NCBI RefSeq assembly: GCF_000296465.1
Contig: NZ_JH815203.1
Span: 853,015 to 898,589 of the forward strand
Source: Barnesiella intestinihominis YIT 11860
GTDB lineage: Bacteria; Bacteroidota; Bacteroidia; Bacteroidales; Barnesiellaceae
DNA length: 45,575 bases
Reading direction: 5' to 3'
Below are positions 34,295 to 42,597 of this stretch, piece by piece. The notes below the pieces were generated by a model that was given only the letters and a program-made list of their open reading frames with translations, was not told where the DNA came from and did not search any database. The translations under genes were made by a program, and so were the position numbers. Each line of letters opens with the position of its first letter. The stretch's first letter is position 1.

Positions 34295-36961
34295 ATGAAA
34301 AGACTATTATTGTTGATTGCCGTGTCGATAGTATGGAGCGGTAGCGTCTTGCAAGCACAGGAATACGAGTATGTCCCTTTGGTACGGGAGGGAATAGAGT
34401 GGGGGTATAAAAATGGTGAGATTTATCGGTTCATTGGCGAGGAAATTATAAATGGTAAAGTATATAAGCAACTGGGGAATAGTAGCCGTGATTATCCGGA
34501 TAGTTATAAAATTGCCGGTTATGCCCGGGAAGAGAATAAGGTTGTTTATCGCTTGTACTCGAAAGATGCCGAAGAAGTTCCCATTTATGATTTTAATGTA
34601 AAACAAGTAGGCGACATTATGCAGGCATGGCATACAGAACCGGGGTATTTCGGCATGAAAGTAGAAAGCCTCGATTCTATTTTAGTAAACGGGAAATACA
34701 GGAAAATGATAAAACTGGAAAACCAAAGAGGAGAATGTATCGAGGGAATCGGAAGTACCGAAACCGGATATAACATTTTGTATCCGTTCTATCAAATCAC
34801 TTCGGAGTTTGACGAAAAGACCAAGAATAAACTCGAATACGTAAAAAATACTGCCACCGGTAAAAATGAATGGCAAAGACCGAATGATAATTTAGATGAT
34901 AAATATGAATATGTCCCTTTGGTTCGTGAAGGAGTGGAATGGGGATACACCGGCGATCTGGGCGACTACCGCTGTCAGATAAAAGGCGACACGATAATCG
35001 ATGGAACGACATATAAAAAATTTTATAGGTACACGACCTGCGGATTGCAAAAGAATACCCCCTGCTACGTGGTAGTAAGGGAAAATGACAAAAAAGTGTA
35101 CTATCGGGAAATAACCGGCGATAACCGTGAAGAACGATTAATCTATGACTTTTCTCTTGAAAAAGGAGATATGTCTATCTTATATAGCCGTTCGGCTTTG
35201 GATTATATGCAGATAGATGTCCGTTATGTAGATACAATACAAGTGGGTTCGACCTATCGTAAAAGGTTAGAATATCTTATTCATGACGTAATAGAAGGGA
35301 TCGGCGGTTTGAAAAATGATTGGCTGGTCGCCGCCTTCACCATAGCGCCATGTGTTCCAGATTGCAATGTCTGGATATATTTGTCCTATGTGAAAAATCT
35401 TGTCACCGGCGAATATGAGTACGGGAACAAGGGGGCTTGTGGCGACACCTATGCATATGACCCTTACGTGAAAGATTGTGATTTTGGTTATTATAATTAT
35501 AACTGGGGCAGTGTTTCGGGATTTACCCATTATAGGATACAAGGCGAAACGAACATGAACGGGAAGACTTACAAAGGTCTGTATTCCCTCACCGGAGATT
35601 CTTCTGCATCTTCGGAACAGACCCTCATAGCTTTTGTGCGGGAAGAAAATAAAAAAGTCTATTTTATGGACGGCGAGAAAGAATGGCCGTGGTATGATTT
35701 CACTTTGGAGAAAGGCGATACATGGACAATCGAGGCCGAGTCTCCGCTCTCTCGGCATGGGGAGAAAATAGAAGTCGTCGTTTCGAATGTAGATACGATA
35801 ACCATAGGAGGAAAATCTCGGAAACGCATATCGTTTCAAGGCTATTATTCGTGGGTGGAAGGATTAGGAGATATGGAAAGCCTGCCTTTTCATACCTTTT
35901 ATGGCATACCTACCTGTCCCTGTGGAAATGATATGCATTACTATCGAGTGAACGGAGACTTTGTTTTTAAGGCATCTACTTATTGGGGACTCCCCATAGT
36001 AGACCCGTTTATAGACGGCAATTACATTCCCTTTATCAAAGAAGCCGATTGGACCTATTACGATGCAGCCCCAAGCGGGACAACGATATTTCCCCGATAT
36101 CATTTAGCTGCAAATGTTTTCAATTCCGAAGGCGTTTATATGAACGATAACGTCTATTACTGGCTGTATCGTTACGAAGGTTGCGATTTCGATGAATCCG
36201 TTTCACGACAAAAGTTGGTACTGGTGCGGGAGGAAAACCAAAAAGTCTACGTGCTCGATAGTATAGATGGGAAATATGTAGATAAACTCCTGTATGATTT
36301 TACGCTGGAAGTAGGCGACACCCTGCGCATGGACGAAGGGTCGTATTATCACCGACCCGAAGATGGCGATGACTGGAATGCAATACCGGGTCGGAAACGG
36401 TGTGGCGACCGCATGTACCGGAAAAACGACCCTTATGGAGAACTCGATCCCTATTCGGGATTTGAAGTAATAGGTATAGACTCGATAGTCGTGGACGGGC
36501 AAAAACGAAAGGCTATCACTTGGAACAACGGCAACACATGGGTAGTCGGATTGGGTGAAATCAATGAATATCCTTTGGCTCAATTCTATATGGACTATAC
36601 GACATGTATAACACCTCCGTTTTACCTATTGTATCAGAAAGTAAATGGAGAATATTCCTACGAAGTGTTGGCAGAACATGATTTTACGCCCGATCCATGT
36701 GTAAGCGGTATCGTCGAAAATAAATCTTCTTCTCTGCGTATCGCCCATACCTCCGATGCCCTGATTGTGACCTTGCCGGGCACAGGCTATCGATTGGCCG
36801 AGCTCACCGAGATGACCGGCCGCTTGGCGTGGTGCGCCTACTTGGACGGCGAGGCGGGAGAAGTAACGATTCCCACCGCCACCCTTTCGCCCGGAGCGTA
36901 TATCGTCACCCTATCGAACGACCGGGGCGAACGCATTGTACAGAAAGTGATGATACAGTAA
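34295..36961 (+). CDS. Four-repeat secreted protein with T9SS sorting domain
   Basis: An 888-residue protein with a signal peptide (ending LQAQ, residue 22) and four tandem domains of about 180-190 residues, beginning near residues 24, 204, 386 and 577 (YEYVPLVREGIEWGY, YEYVPLVREGVEWGY, YAYDPYVKDCDFGYY, YIPFIKEADWTYY). Each carries a core pattern: KxYK, VREExxKVY, YDF-LE-GD, a second DxIxVxGxxRK segment and a WVxGLG end. The last 80 residues are a type A T9SS tail (GYRLAELTEMTGRLAW to ERIVQKVMIQ). I do not recognise the repeat; a ligand-binding or structural surface role is possible. It is 19 bp after the C25 peptidase, so it may be its substrate or partner. Confidence 0.8.
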   Translation: MKRLLLLIAVSIVWSGSVLQAQEYEYVPLVREGIEWGYKNGEIYRFIGEEIINGKVYKQLGNSSRDYPDSYKIAGYAREENKVVYRLYSKDAEEVPIYDFNVKQVGDIMQAWHTEPGYFGMKVESLDSILVNGKYRKMIKLENQRGECIEGIGSTETGYNILYPFYQITSEFDEKTKNKLEYVKNTATGKNEWQRPNDNLDDKYEYVPLVREGVEWGYTGDLGDYRCQIKGDTIIDGTTYKKFYRYTTCGLQKNTPCYVVVRENDKKVYYREITGDNREERLIYDFSLEKGDMSILYSRSALDYMQIDVRYVDTIQVGSTYRKRLEYLIHDVIEGIGGLKNDWLVAAFTIAPCVPDCNVWIYLSYVKNLVTGEYEYGNKGACGDTYAYDPYVKDCDFGYYNYNWGSVSGFTHYRIQGETNMNGKTYKGLYSLTGDSSASSEQTLIAFVREENKKVYFMDGEKEWPWYDFTLEKGDTWTIEAESPLSRHGEKIEVVVSNVDTITIGGKSRKRISFQGYYSWVEGLGDMESLPFHTFYGIPTCPCGNDMHYYRVNGDFVFKASTYWGLPIVDPFIDGNYIPFIKEADWTYYDAAPSGTTIFPRYHLAANVFNSEGVYMNDNVYYWLYRYEGCDFDESVSRQKLVLVREENQKVYVLDSIDGKYVDKLLYDFTLEVGDTLRMDEGSYYHRPEDGDDWNAIPGRKRCGDRMYRKNDPYGELDPYSGFEVIGIDSIVVDGQKRKAITWNNGNTWVVGLGEINEYPLAQFYMDYTTCITPPFYLLYQKVNGEYSYEVLAEHDFTPDPCVSGIVENKSSSLRIAHTSDALIVTLPGTGYRLAELTEMTGRLAWCAYLDGEAGEVTIPTATLSPGAYIVTLSNDRGERIVQKVMIQ

Positions 36962-37114
36962 ACTGAATAAAAGGTATTGAAGGGATTCGGCAAGAAATTA
37001 GGGAAGATTGGCGATAAAGTTTAGCGATGAATTTCTTGTTCGACAACCACATTTCAGACTCTTCGGTAAGGGGTTGAAAACACTGTTTAATAGATTCTTA
37101 ATAAAATCTAACCC

Positions 37115-37480
37115 CTCCGTCACGTCACACACTCCTCCCCTATATTTTGCGTTGCAAAACACAGGGGAGGAGTGTGTGAATGCCCTACATACCGCAGGGT
37201 ATAGGTGAGGGAGTTAAAGGGCATTCTCCTTTTGAGGTAGAAGGATAGATTTTACACTTCTTCCCCACAGCACCACGAGGTGTTGCACATAAATCGAAGC
37301 AGGAGCAAAAAGCAAAGACAATTCAATAGAAAGGCATTAACCTCCTCCTCTGCGCACGTATGTGCGATAGGGGAGGTGGCACGAAGTGACGGAGGGGTTA
37401 AAAAACAGAAGAAGATAGTGTCAAAAGATTTCTACACTCCTCCCCTACCGTGTCCCGCAGCATTACGGGGTGTCATAAAG
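37115..37480. repeat. REP-like palindromic repeat cluster E
   Basis: The convergent gap between the repeat protein and mdh holds three units: CTCCCCTATATTTTGC/GCAAAACACAGGGGAG (37134-37170), a unit at 37281-37400, and CTCCTCCCCTACCGTGTCCC near 37437-37472. The second is nearly identical to 41004-41125 in cluster G and contains the hairpin GCGCACGTATGTGCG and GGCACGAAGTGACGGAGGGG. The gap before it (36962-37114) holds nothing recognisable. Confidence 0.75.
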
Positions 37481-37518
37481 CGATATAAGAGTATCCTCTC
37501 TCGAAGTCATGCAAAAAA

Positions 37519-37554
37519 AATGCCGCCCGATATACGTTCATATCGAGCGGCATT
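37519..37554 (-). terminator. Rho-independent terminator of mdh
   Basis: A 15-bp stem with one mismatch (37519-37533 with 37540-37554) and a six-base loop. On the minus strand it is followed by eight T residues (A-run at 37513-37520), 23 bp beyond the mdh stop codon. Confidence 0.9.
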
Positions 37555-37576
37555 CTATATTCAAACAGATCGAATT

Positions 37577-38515
37577 TTATTTCAAAGCGTCGGCAAGAGC
37601 AGCATTAGTTTTATGAACGGCAGCAGCACTCTTGGCAAAAGCCTCTTTCTCGGCAGCGTTCAATTTCAACTCAACCACTTTTTCAATACCGTTTTTACCC
37701 AATACACAAGGTACGCCTATGCAGAGGTCTTTCTCCCCGTACTCGCCTTCCAGCAAAGCGCTGCAAGGAACCATACGTTTCTGGTCGCCCAATACGGCTT
37801 CTACCACCGAAGCGGCAGCAGCACCCGGAGCATACCATGCCGACGTTCCCAGCAATCCGGTCAATGTAGCGCCACCCACCATCGTGTCAGCAGCAACTTT
37901 TTGCAAAGCCTCTTCGCTCAGGAATTCGGTAACAGGAATACCCTTGTAAGTAGCGAAACGAGTAACAGGAATCATAGTCGTGTCGCCGTGACCACCGATT
38001 ACGAAACCTTCTACCTCCGACAGATTGGCATTCAACGCTTGGCTCAGATAATATTTGAAACGAGAGCTATCCAAAGCACCACCCATACCGATAATACGGT
38101 TTTTGGGAAGACCCGATACTTTATGAATCAAATAAGTCATCGTATCCATCGGGTTACTTACACACAAGATAACAGCATTGGGAGAATATTTCAAAACATT
38201 CTCTACGACCGACTTCACAATGCCGGCATTTACTCCGATCAACTCCTCGCGAGTCATACCCGGTTTACGGGGAATACCCGAAGTGATAACAACCATATCC
38301 GAATTGGCGGTAGCCTCATAGTTGTTGGTCACACCTTTGATACGCGATGCGAAACCTGCCGTTACAGCAGCCTGCATCATATCCATAGCCTTGCCTTCCG
38401 ATACACCTTCTTTAATATCGAGCAAAACGACTTCGTCTGCAATTTCTCTGAATGCTAACACGTTTGCACAAGTAGCGCCAACGTTTCCAGCTCCGATAAC
38501 CGATACTTTTGACAT
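37577..38515 (-). CDS. mdh: Malate dehydrogenase
   Basis: This enzyme interconverts malate and oxaloacetate with NAD(H) in the cytoplasm. The 312-residue protein has the dinucleotide motif GAGNVGAT near residue 8, the substrate-binding arginines in SGIPRKPGMTREEL, the NPMDTMTYL strand, and the catalytic histidine in VIGGHGDTTMIP, typical of the lactate dehydrogenase-like malate dehydrogenase type. Length is normal. It is monocistronic, with its own terminator and a -7 element 58 bp upstream of the start. In Bacteroidales it serves the reductive succinate pathway. Confidence 0.97.
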   Translation of the reverse strand: MSKVSVIGAGNVGATCANVLAFREIADEVVLLDIKEGVSEGKAMDMMQAAVTAGFASRIKGVTNNYEATANSDMVVITSGIPRKPGMTREELIGVNAGIVKSVVENVLKYSPNAVILCVSNPMDTMTYLIHKVSGLPKNRIIGMGGALDSSRFKYYLSQALNANLSEVEGFVIGGHGDTTMIPVTRFATYKGIPVTEFLSEEALQKVAADTMVGGATLTGLLGTSAWYAPGAAAASVVEAVLGDQKRMVPCSALLEGEYGEKDLCIGVPCVLGKNGIEKVVELKLNAAEKEAFAKSAAAVHKTNAALADALK

Positions 38516-38572
38516 AATTGTTTGATTTTAAAATTAATATATGATAATACCTTTCTTGTTCTCTATGTTTCG

Positions 38573-38580
38573 CAAATTTA
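38573..38580 (-). promoter_or_regulatory. Possible -7 element of mdh
   Basis: On the minus strand TAAATTTG matches TAnnTTTG, giving a leader of about 50 nt to the start at 38515. The -33 region is not recognisable, as is common in this group. Confidence 0.45.
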
Positions 38581-38705
38581 CAACTATTTCCATATTATGG
38601 AAAAATTTCCTCAATTAAAATTGTATAAACTTTGCATATTCTTTTAAGCAAAATTTAAAAACAGCTATACATCTAATAGCCAACAAATTAACAAATCCAC
38701 ATAGA

Positions 38706-39317
38706 TTATTCTTGCAAATCGCCCTTACCTTCGCGCAACACCACAGGCTCGTCTCCCGTACAATCGACCGTAGTCGACGGTATCGTACCACCCTCGCCTC
38801 CGTCGATAATCAAATCGGCGACCGACTCATAACGTTCAGCTATCAACTCCGGATCCGTCCCATATTCAGGCTCCTCATCGTCAACAGACACCGACGTCGT
38901 CAATAACGGATTGCCCAACGCCTCGACCAACGCCAACGTAATGGCATGGTCGGGAATACGCACCCCCACCGTCTTGCGGTTTTTATAAATCTTAGGCAGG
39001 GACGAGCTCGTAGGCAATATAAAAGTGAAAGCCCCCGGCAAATTACGTTTCAACAGCTTGAAATACAAATTATTCAGTTTGGCATATTCACTCACCCAAC
39101 TCAATTCCCGACAAATAATCGACAGATTGACTTTTTGAGGATTGATTCCCTTAATCCGGCAAATCCGCTCCACAGCACGCACGTTCAAAGCATCACAGCC
39201 CAACGCATAAATCGTATCGGTAGGATAAATCACAATACCCCCTTCGCGCAACACCTCCACCGCTTTTCCTATCTCCGTAGCGTTGGGATTCTCCTCGTAT
39301 ATTTTCAATCGCCTCAT
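38706..39317 (-). CDS. tsaC: L-threonylcarbamoyladenylate synthase (TsaC/YciO/Sua5 family)
   Basis: The enzyme makes threonylcarbamoyl-AMP from threonine, bicarbonate and ATP, the first step of tRNA t6A formation; TsaE, encoded in this same window, acts later in that pathway. The 203-residue protein has the family start EVLREGGIVIYPTDTIYALG, the KGINPQKVNLSIIC segment (basic residues binding ATP), LPGAFTFILPTSS, and VGVRIPDHAITLALVEALG. The length is that of the short single-domain forms (TsaC or YciO), without the C-terminal Sua5 domain. The KxxNPxKV variant resembles YciO, so a YciO-like role cannot be excluded. The next minus-strand gene upstream ends 366 bp away, beyond repeat cluster F. 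Confidence 0.88.
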   Translation of the reverse strand: MRRLKIYEENPNATEIGKAVEVLREGGIVIYPTDTIYALGCDALNVRAVERICRIKGINPQKVNLSIICRELSWVSEYAKLNNLYFKLLKRNLPGAFTFILPTSSSLPKIYKNRKTVGVRIPDHAITLALVEALGNPLLTTSVSVDDEEPEYGTDPELIAERYESVADLIIDGGEGGTIPSTTVDCTGDEPVVLREGKGDLQE

Positions 39318-39460
39318 CGCACAAGTTTAAGTGTCGCTAAGATAACGAACTTTTCATATTTCAACAATATTTAAAGAAGAATATAATAAAACAAAAAGAG
39401 AGCATGATAAAAAATCATTGCCCCCTTTTGTACATGCAATGAGACATTAGTTGGTTATTC

Positions 39461-39635
39461 CCCCTTTCCCCCAGCCGTGTCCCGTATTACAGGGCGTCGC
39501 ACATAAAATCGAAACAGGAGGCAAAAAGCAAAGACAATTCAATAGAAAGGCATTAACACTTCTCCCCTGTGTTGCGGAGCAATATAGGGGAGACACCTCA
39601 GAAACTGTTGTTTCTGAGGAGAGGGGTTGAATAAA
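39461..39635. repeat. REP-like palindromic repeat cluster F
   Basis: Shorter member of the family between the NlpE-like gene and the tsaC-type gene: CCAGCCGTGTCCCGTATTACAGGG (about 39471-39494), the shared spacer with GCAAAAAGCAAAGACAATTC (about 39521-39540), then CTTCTCCCCTGTGTTGCG paired with GCAATATAGGGGAG (39559-39592) and a second CCTCAGAAAC...GTTTCTGAGG hairpin (39596-39620). Bases 39318-39460 are AT-rich without a recognised feature. Confidence 0.65.
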
Positions 39636-39682
39636 AACGGGAAAAAGGGATTCCGTCTTTATCGGGCATGAAGCCCGATTCA

Positions 39683-40678
39683 TCACTGCACCAACCGAAG
39701 CGTATAATTCAATCCGCTCTGCGGCTTCTCAAATTTATCATTCAACAAAGTAAGACTTGTACCCTCTTTTGACACAAGGAAATTAAAAACAGTACCATCG
39801 TCGGCAACCAGTTGCCACACTACGGCATCCTTGTCATCGGCCGAACCGCGTTGAGTGAACCGCCTACCGGTATAAGTCACGGTCTCGTCCTTCCCGTTTT
39901 CGGCCTCCAAATAAGTCATTGCAAGCACGAATGTCCCGTCCCCGCTATACTCGCGATTACGCACCGTCAGAGTGTAACGTATACCCGGTGTATCGGCTGC
40001 CGGCAGTACCCCCTCATAAGTCCGCTCCTGCCAATCGCCCAACGACGAGTCGGCAGCTGCACTATCTTCCCAATATATGACCTCACCCCGCTGTTCGATC
40101 GTCCACAAACCATTTATGAAACGCACATTCTTCGTATCGTCGTCCTCCACATTCCAAGCAAAACCACCCGAAGGCAACGTCCGCCGCTCCAAAATCTCAT
40201 TCGGTTGCCCGTCGGAGAAAAACAATTCCACTTGGGACGAATCGGGAGAAAAGACGATATAGACCGAACGGTTATCCCCTCGAACCGACTCCGTGCGGAT
40301 ACCCTTCTCGAACACCCGTATACAATCCTGCGACACCTCACTCCACACATATCCGGCAGAGCCTATGCAACCATGCTCGTCTCGGTCGCCACCGAGTAAC
40401 GCTCTTTGCGGATAAGACACCATTTTCAAAGCCCCCATTCCCTTTTCATACTTTCCCCGGTAAGTAATCTCGGCCGTATCGCCCAGCAGCAATCCGTCGA
40501 CCCCGCTTTTATCGGTAGCGACCGTACTGAACGACAACGTGTCATTGTCGTCGGTAACAATAGTAACCGTATTCATGGTAGCATCACATACAATTCCCCT
40601 AGCTTCACCATAATCCGACTTGGACGAACAACCGCACAGTAATCCCACGATTGCAAAAGACAATAATAATGTTCTCAT
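39683..40678 (-). CDS. NlpE-like lipoprotein
   Basis: The 331-residue protein has a lipoprotein signal (LLCGC, Cys17). It contains a middle segment with CIGSAGYVWSEVSQDCIRVFE (about 104-124), and an NlpE-N-type domain (about 215-331) with YEGVLPAADTPGIRYTLTV, DGTFVLAMTYLEAE and the final LLNDKFEKPQSGLNYTLRL. In Escherichia coli, NlpE is an outer-membrane lipoprotein that signals surface stress through CpxRA; in Bacteroidetes this family usually has no known role, so a stress function is inference. It appears monocistronic. It has two cysteines in the middle segment that could form a disulfide. Confidence 0.78.
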   Translation of the reverse strand: MRTLLLSFAIVGLLCGCSSKSDYGEARGIVCDATMNTVTIVTDDNDTLSFSTVATDKSGVDGLLLGDTAEITYRGKYEKGMGALKMVSYPQRALLGGDRDEHGCIGSAGYVWSEVSQDCIRVFEKGIRTESVRGDNRSVYIVFSPDSSQVELFFSDGQPNEILERRTLPSGGFAWNVEDDDTKNVRFINGLWTIEQRGEVIYWEDSAAADSSLGDWQERTYEGVLPAADTPGIRYTLTVRNREYSGDGTFVLAMTYLEAENGKDETVTYTGRRFTQRGSADDKDAVVWQLVADDGTVFNFLVSKEGTSLTLLNDKFEKPQSGLNYTLRLVQ

Positions 40679-40964
40679 ATCTTCAAAATTTAATTTTCTT
40701 TATTCGATTTCCTACCTCAAAACCCGACAAGGGAAAAATAGAAACAAGACAAAACCGATATTCCTATTCCTCACATCGAGTCATATCCTATATTCGAAAA
40801 ATCAAATATACACAAATATCTTCCATTCCATACAAACCGGGACATTAAAATCCCCATCTATCCAAAAAGAACAGCTCCCTGCCCGTTTTAGTTTAATAGA
40901 TGTTCAAGCTCCCACCACCCCAAAAGATATATATTGAAGAGTTAAGATATTCGTTAAAAGTATT
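40679..40964. other. AT-rich gap upstream of the NlpE-like gene
   Basis: No convincing gene. On the minus strand TATATTTG at 40803-40810 matches a -7 element but would give a leader of over 120 nt and has a poorly placed -33. Nothing else recognised. Confidence 0.35.
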
Positions 40965-41128
40965 TCCCCTCCTCCTCTGCCGTGTCCCGTAGCATTACGG
41001 GAGTGTTGCACATAAAATCGAAGCAGGAGCAAAAAGCAAAGACAATTCAACAGAAAGGCATTAACCTCCTCCTCTGCGCACGTATGTGCGATAGGGGAGG
41101 TGGCACGAAGTGACGGAGGGGTTAAGAT
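40965..41128. repeat. REP-like palindromic repeat cluster G
   Basis: Begins with CTCCTCTGCCGTGTCCCG (from about 40971) and the hairpin region CCCGTAGCATTACGGGAG, then a 122-bp block (41004-41125) almost identical to 37281-37400, differing by one inserted A and one T/C change by eye. A diverged continuation reaches about 41230 (CTTCCCCGTGTTGCGAAGC). Confidence 0.75.
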
Positions 41129-41308
41129 ATTAGTTAATTGATTTCAAGAAGCGATATTGAATACCTTTAATCTTTCTTCCCCGTGTTGCGAAGCAATATA
41201 AGAAAACTACCGAAGAAACAAAGGGGAGAGTATATAAAAGAAGAAGCCCCACTAATTATCGACTGATCCATTTTCTACCACCGCAACAAACCAGTTCCTC
41301 TTACAAAA

Positions 41309-41339
41309 AAAGCCGCTGCAAAAAACTTGCAACGGCTTT
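41309..41339 (-). terminator. Rho-independent terminator of the tRNA-Ser gene
   Basis: A 13-position stem with one mismatch (41309-41321 with 41327-41339) and loop AAAAC. On the minus strand it is followed by a run of T residues (A-run at 41305-41311). It lies a few bases beyond the tRNA 3' end. Confidence 0.85.
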
Positions 41340-41343
41340 CCAG

Positions 41344-41431
41344 CGGAGTAAGGGGGATTCGAACCCCCGATACGCTTTTGACGTATACACGCTTTCCAGG
41401 CGTGCCTCTTCAACCACTCGAGCATCACTCC
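41344..41431 (-). tRNA. tRNA-Ser (anticodon GGA)
   Basis: Read on the minus strand, an 88-nt tRNA starts GGAGTGATGCTCGAGTGG and ends in TTACTCC plus discriminator G. The anticodon stem CACGC/GCGTG encloses CTGGAAA, anticodon GGA. The long variable arm (TACG...CGTA) of class II tRNAs and the GGGGGTTCGAATCCCCC T arm are present. CCA is not encoded. It would read UCC and UCU codons. Confidence 0.96.
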
Positions 41432-41458
41432 CTCGGGTCGATCCCGTAAAAACGGTGG

Positions 41459-41490
41459 CAAATATAATACATTTTTCGGGTTCGACGAAA
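41459..41490 (-). promoter_or_regulatory. Promoter of the tRNA-Ser gene
   Basis: On the minus strand TATATTTG (41459-41466) matches TAnnTTTG, with TTCG (one base off TTTG) exactly 19 bp upstream (41486-41489). The predicted start is about 20 nt before the tRNA 5' end. Confidence 0.6.
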
Positions 41491-41534
41491 GTTTTTACAA
41501 AAATAGTATCTCATTTTTACGACAACCGCCCAAA

Positions 41535-42593
41535 CTACCCCTTGATAATATTTACAGAAAGTACCTTATCGTCCACATGAACATACAATGTGTACACCCC
41601 CGGCATTAACCCCGACATAGGAACCAGCACAGAATACTCTCCCTCATCTTCCTCACGACTCGGTGTCCGTCTCAGACAAATTCCCGCGCTACTGTGCAAA
41701 GTGAACCACACCGAAGCCGAACGAGTAAGTTTATATTTTATCGTCAAGTCACTTTCCACCGGATTGGGCAGATACTCCGCCTCGGTAAAAACACTCTCGA
41801 TCGGTAGGATCTCCTCCTCAATCGATTCATCGTCGACACTACGGTCACTCTCCCCACTCAGATAATCGGGCGGATAGTAAAACGATACAGCCGAGAGTAT
41901 CGTATCGGCCTGTGTACCATGCAGCGTGGAAGTCTCGCTCTCGAACACCGGATAACGATTCTGCGGCACATACCAAGCATACGTATCCACACTCACTGAC
42001 AAGCTGTCTTCACATATCCTCACATATCGGCGGGCGGTATGTACCCGCAGGGCGTTTCCAAAAGTCTCTCCCGGTAACCTCAATTCACCCTCGGCATCGG
42101 CTATGACAGTCGTCGTTCCCCCGACGAAAAGAGGAATACGCTGCCCATACCGTCCTGCTCCTTCGAAACGACTCGTCAGAGAATCGCCATAAGCGAAAGG
42201 ATAACGCAACAAAAGTTCGGGACGAGCATAATCGATATAGAAAGTCGCATTCTCATGTCCCACACACCACAGGCTATCGCTTCCTTGCCGGTAATAATAA
42301 CGGTTACGCCCCTCGCGACCACAAAGAATATCCATATGGGAACTGTCCGGAATAAAATACTCCACGGGAAGTTGCTCCGAAAGGATTTGCATTCCTCGGA
42401 AATCCCACCGGCATTTCGTTCCGGCCCTGCCCGGTTCTTGGTACTCGACCAGCATTTTGACGAATGCCTCCCCGGCTTCCAGCCGGTTGCTGTCGGCTGT
42501 CAATTCTATTGCCGACAAAACTTGTACAGCTGCAATACCGGCCGTACATAATAAAACACGTATATTCATAACATTTCTCTTTATCCGTTTCAT
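41535..42593 (-). CDS. Secreted protein with T9SS sorting domain, paired with an RHS protein
   Basis: About 352 residues from the Met at 42593. The N-terminus (MKRIKRNVMNIRVLLCTAG) is a signal peptide followed by a body of beta strands without a family I recognise (for example YYYRQGSDSLWCVGHENATF). The end (about 275-352, YLPNPVESDLTIKYKLTRSA to GVYTLYVHVDDKVLSVNIIKG) is a type A T9SS sorting domain. Other starts are at 42605 (8-bp overlap with the RHS stop) and 42569; I prefer 42593 for its basic n-region. The close junction with the RHS gene suggests co-translation and joint function at the surface. Confidence 0.78.
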   Translation of the reverse strand: MKRIKRNVMNIRVLLCTAGIAAVQVLSAIELTADSNRLEAGEAFVKMLVEYQEPGRAGTKCRWDFRGMQILSEQLPVEYFIPDSSHMDILCGREGRNRYYYRQGSDSLWCVGHENATFYIDYARPELLLRYPFAYGDSLTSRFEGAGRYGQRIPLFVGGTTTVIADAEGELRLPGETFGNALRVHTARRYVRICEDSLSVSVDTYAWYVPQNRYPVFESETSTLHGTQADTILSAVSFYYPPDYLSGESDRSVDDESIEEEILPIESVFTEAEYLPNPVESDLTIKYKLTRSASVWFTLHSSAGICLRRTPSREEDEGEYSVLVPMSGLMPGVYTLYVHVDDKVLSVNIIKG

Positions 42594-42597
42594 CGCT

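Noticed and set aside
37115-37480. CRISPR array suspected from short palindromic repeats
   Set aside because: The units are irregularly spaced, differ in length and share their spacers, so they are REP-like elements and not a CRISPR.
37280-38458. A 392-codon plus-strand frame
   Set aside because: Antisense of mdh plus repeat cluster E; mdh is unmistakable on the other strand.
39662-39678. Short hairpin after the NlpE-like gene as a terminator
   Set aside because: Six-base-pair stem without a U-tract on the minus strand; too weak to list.
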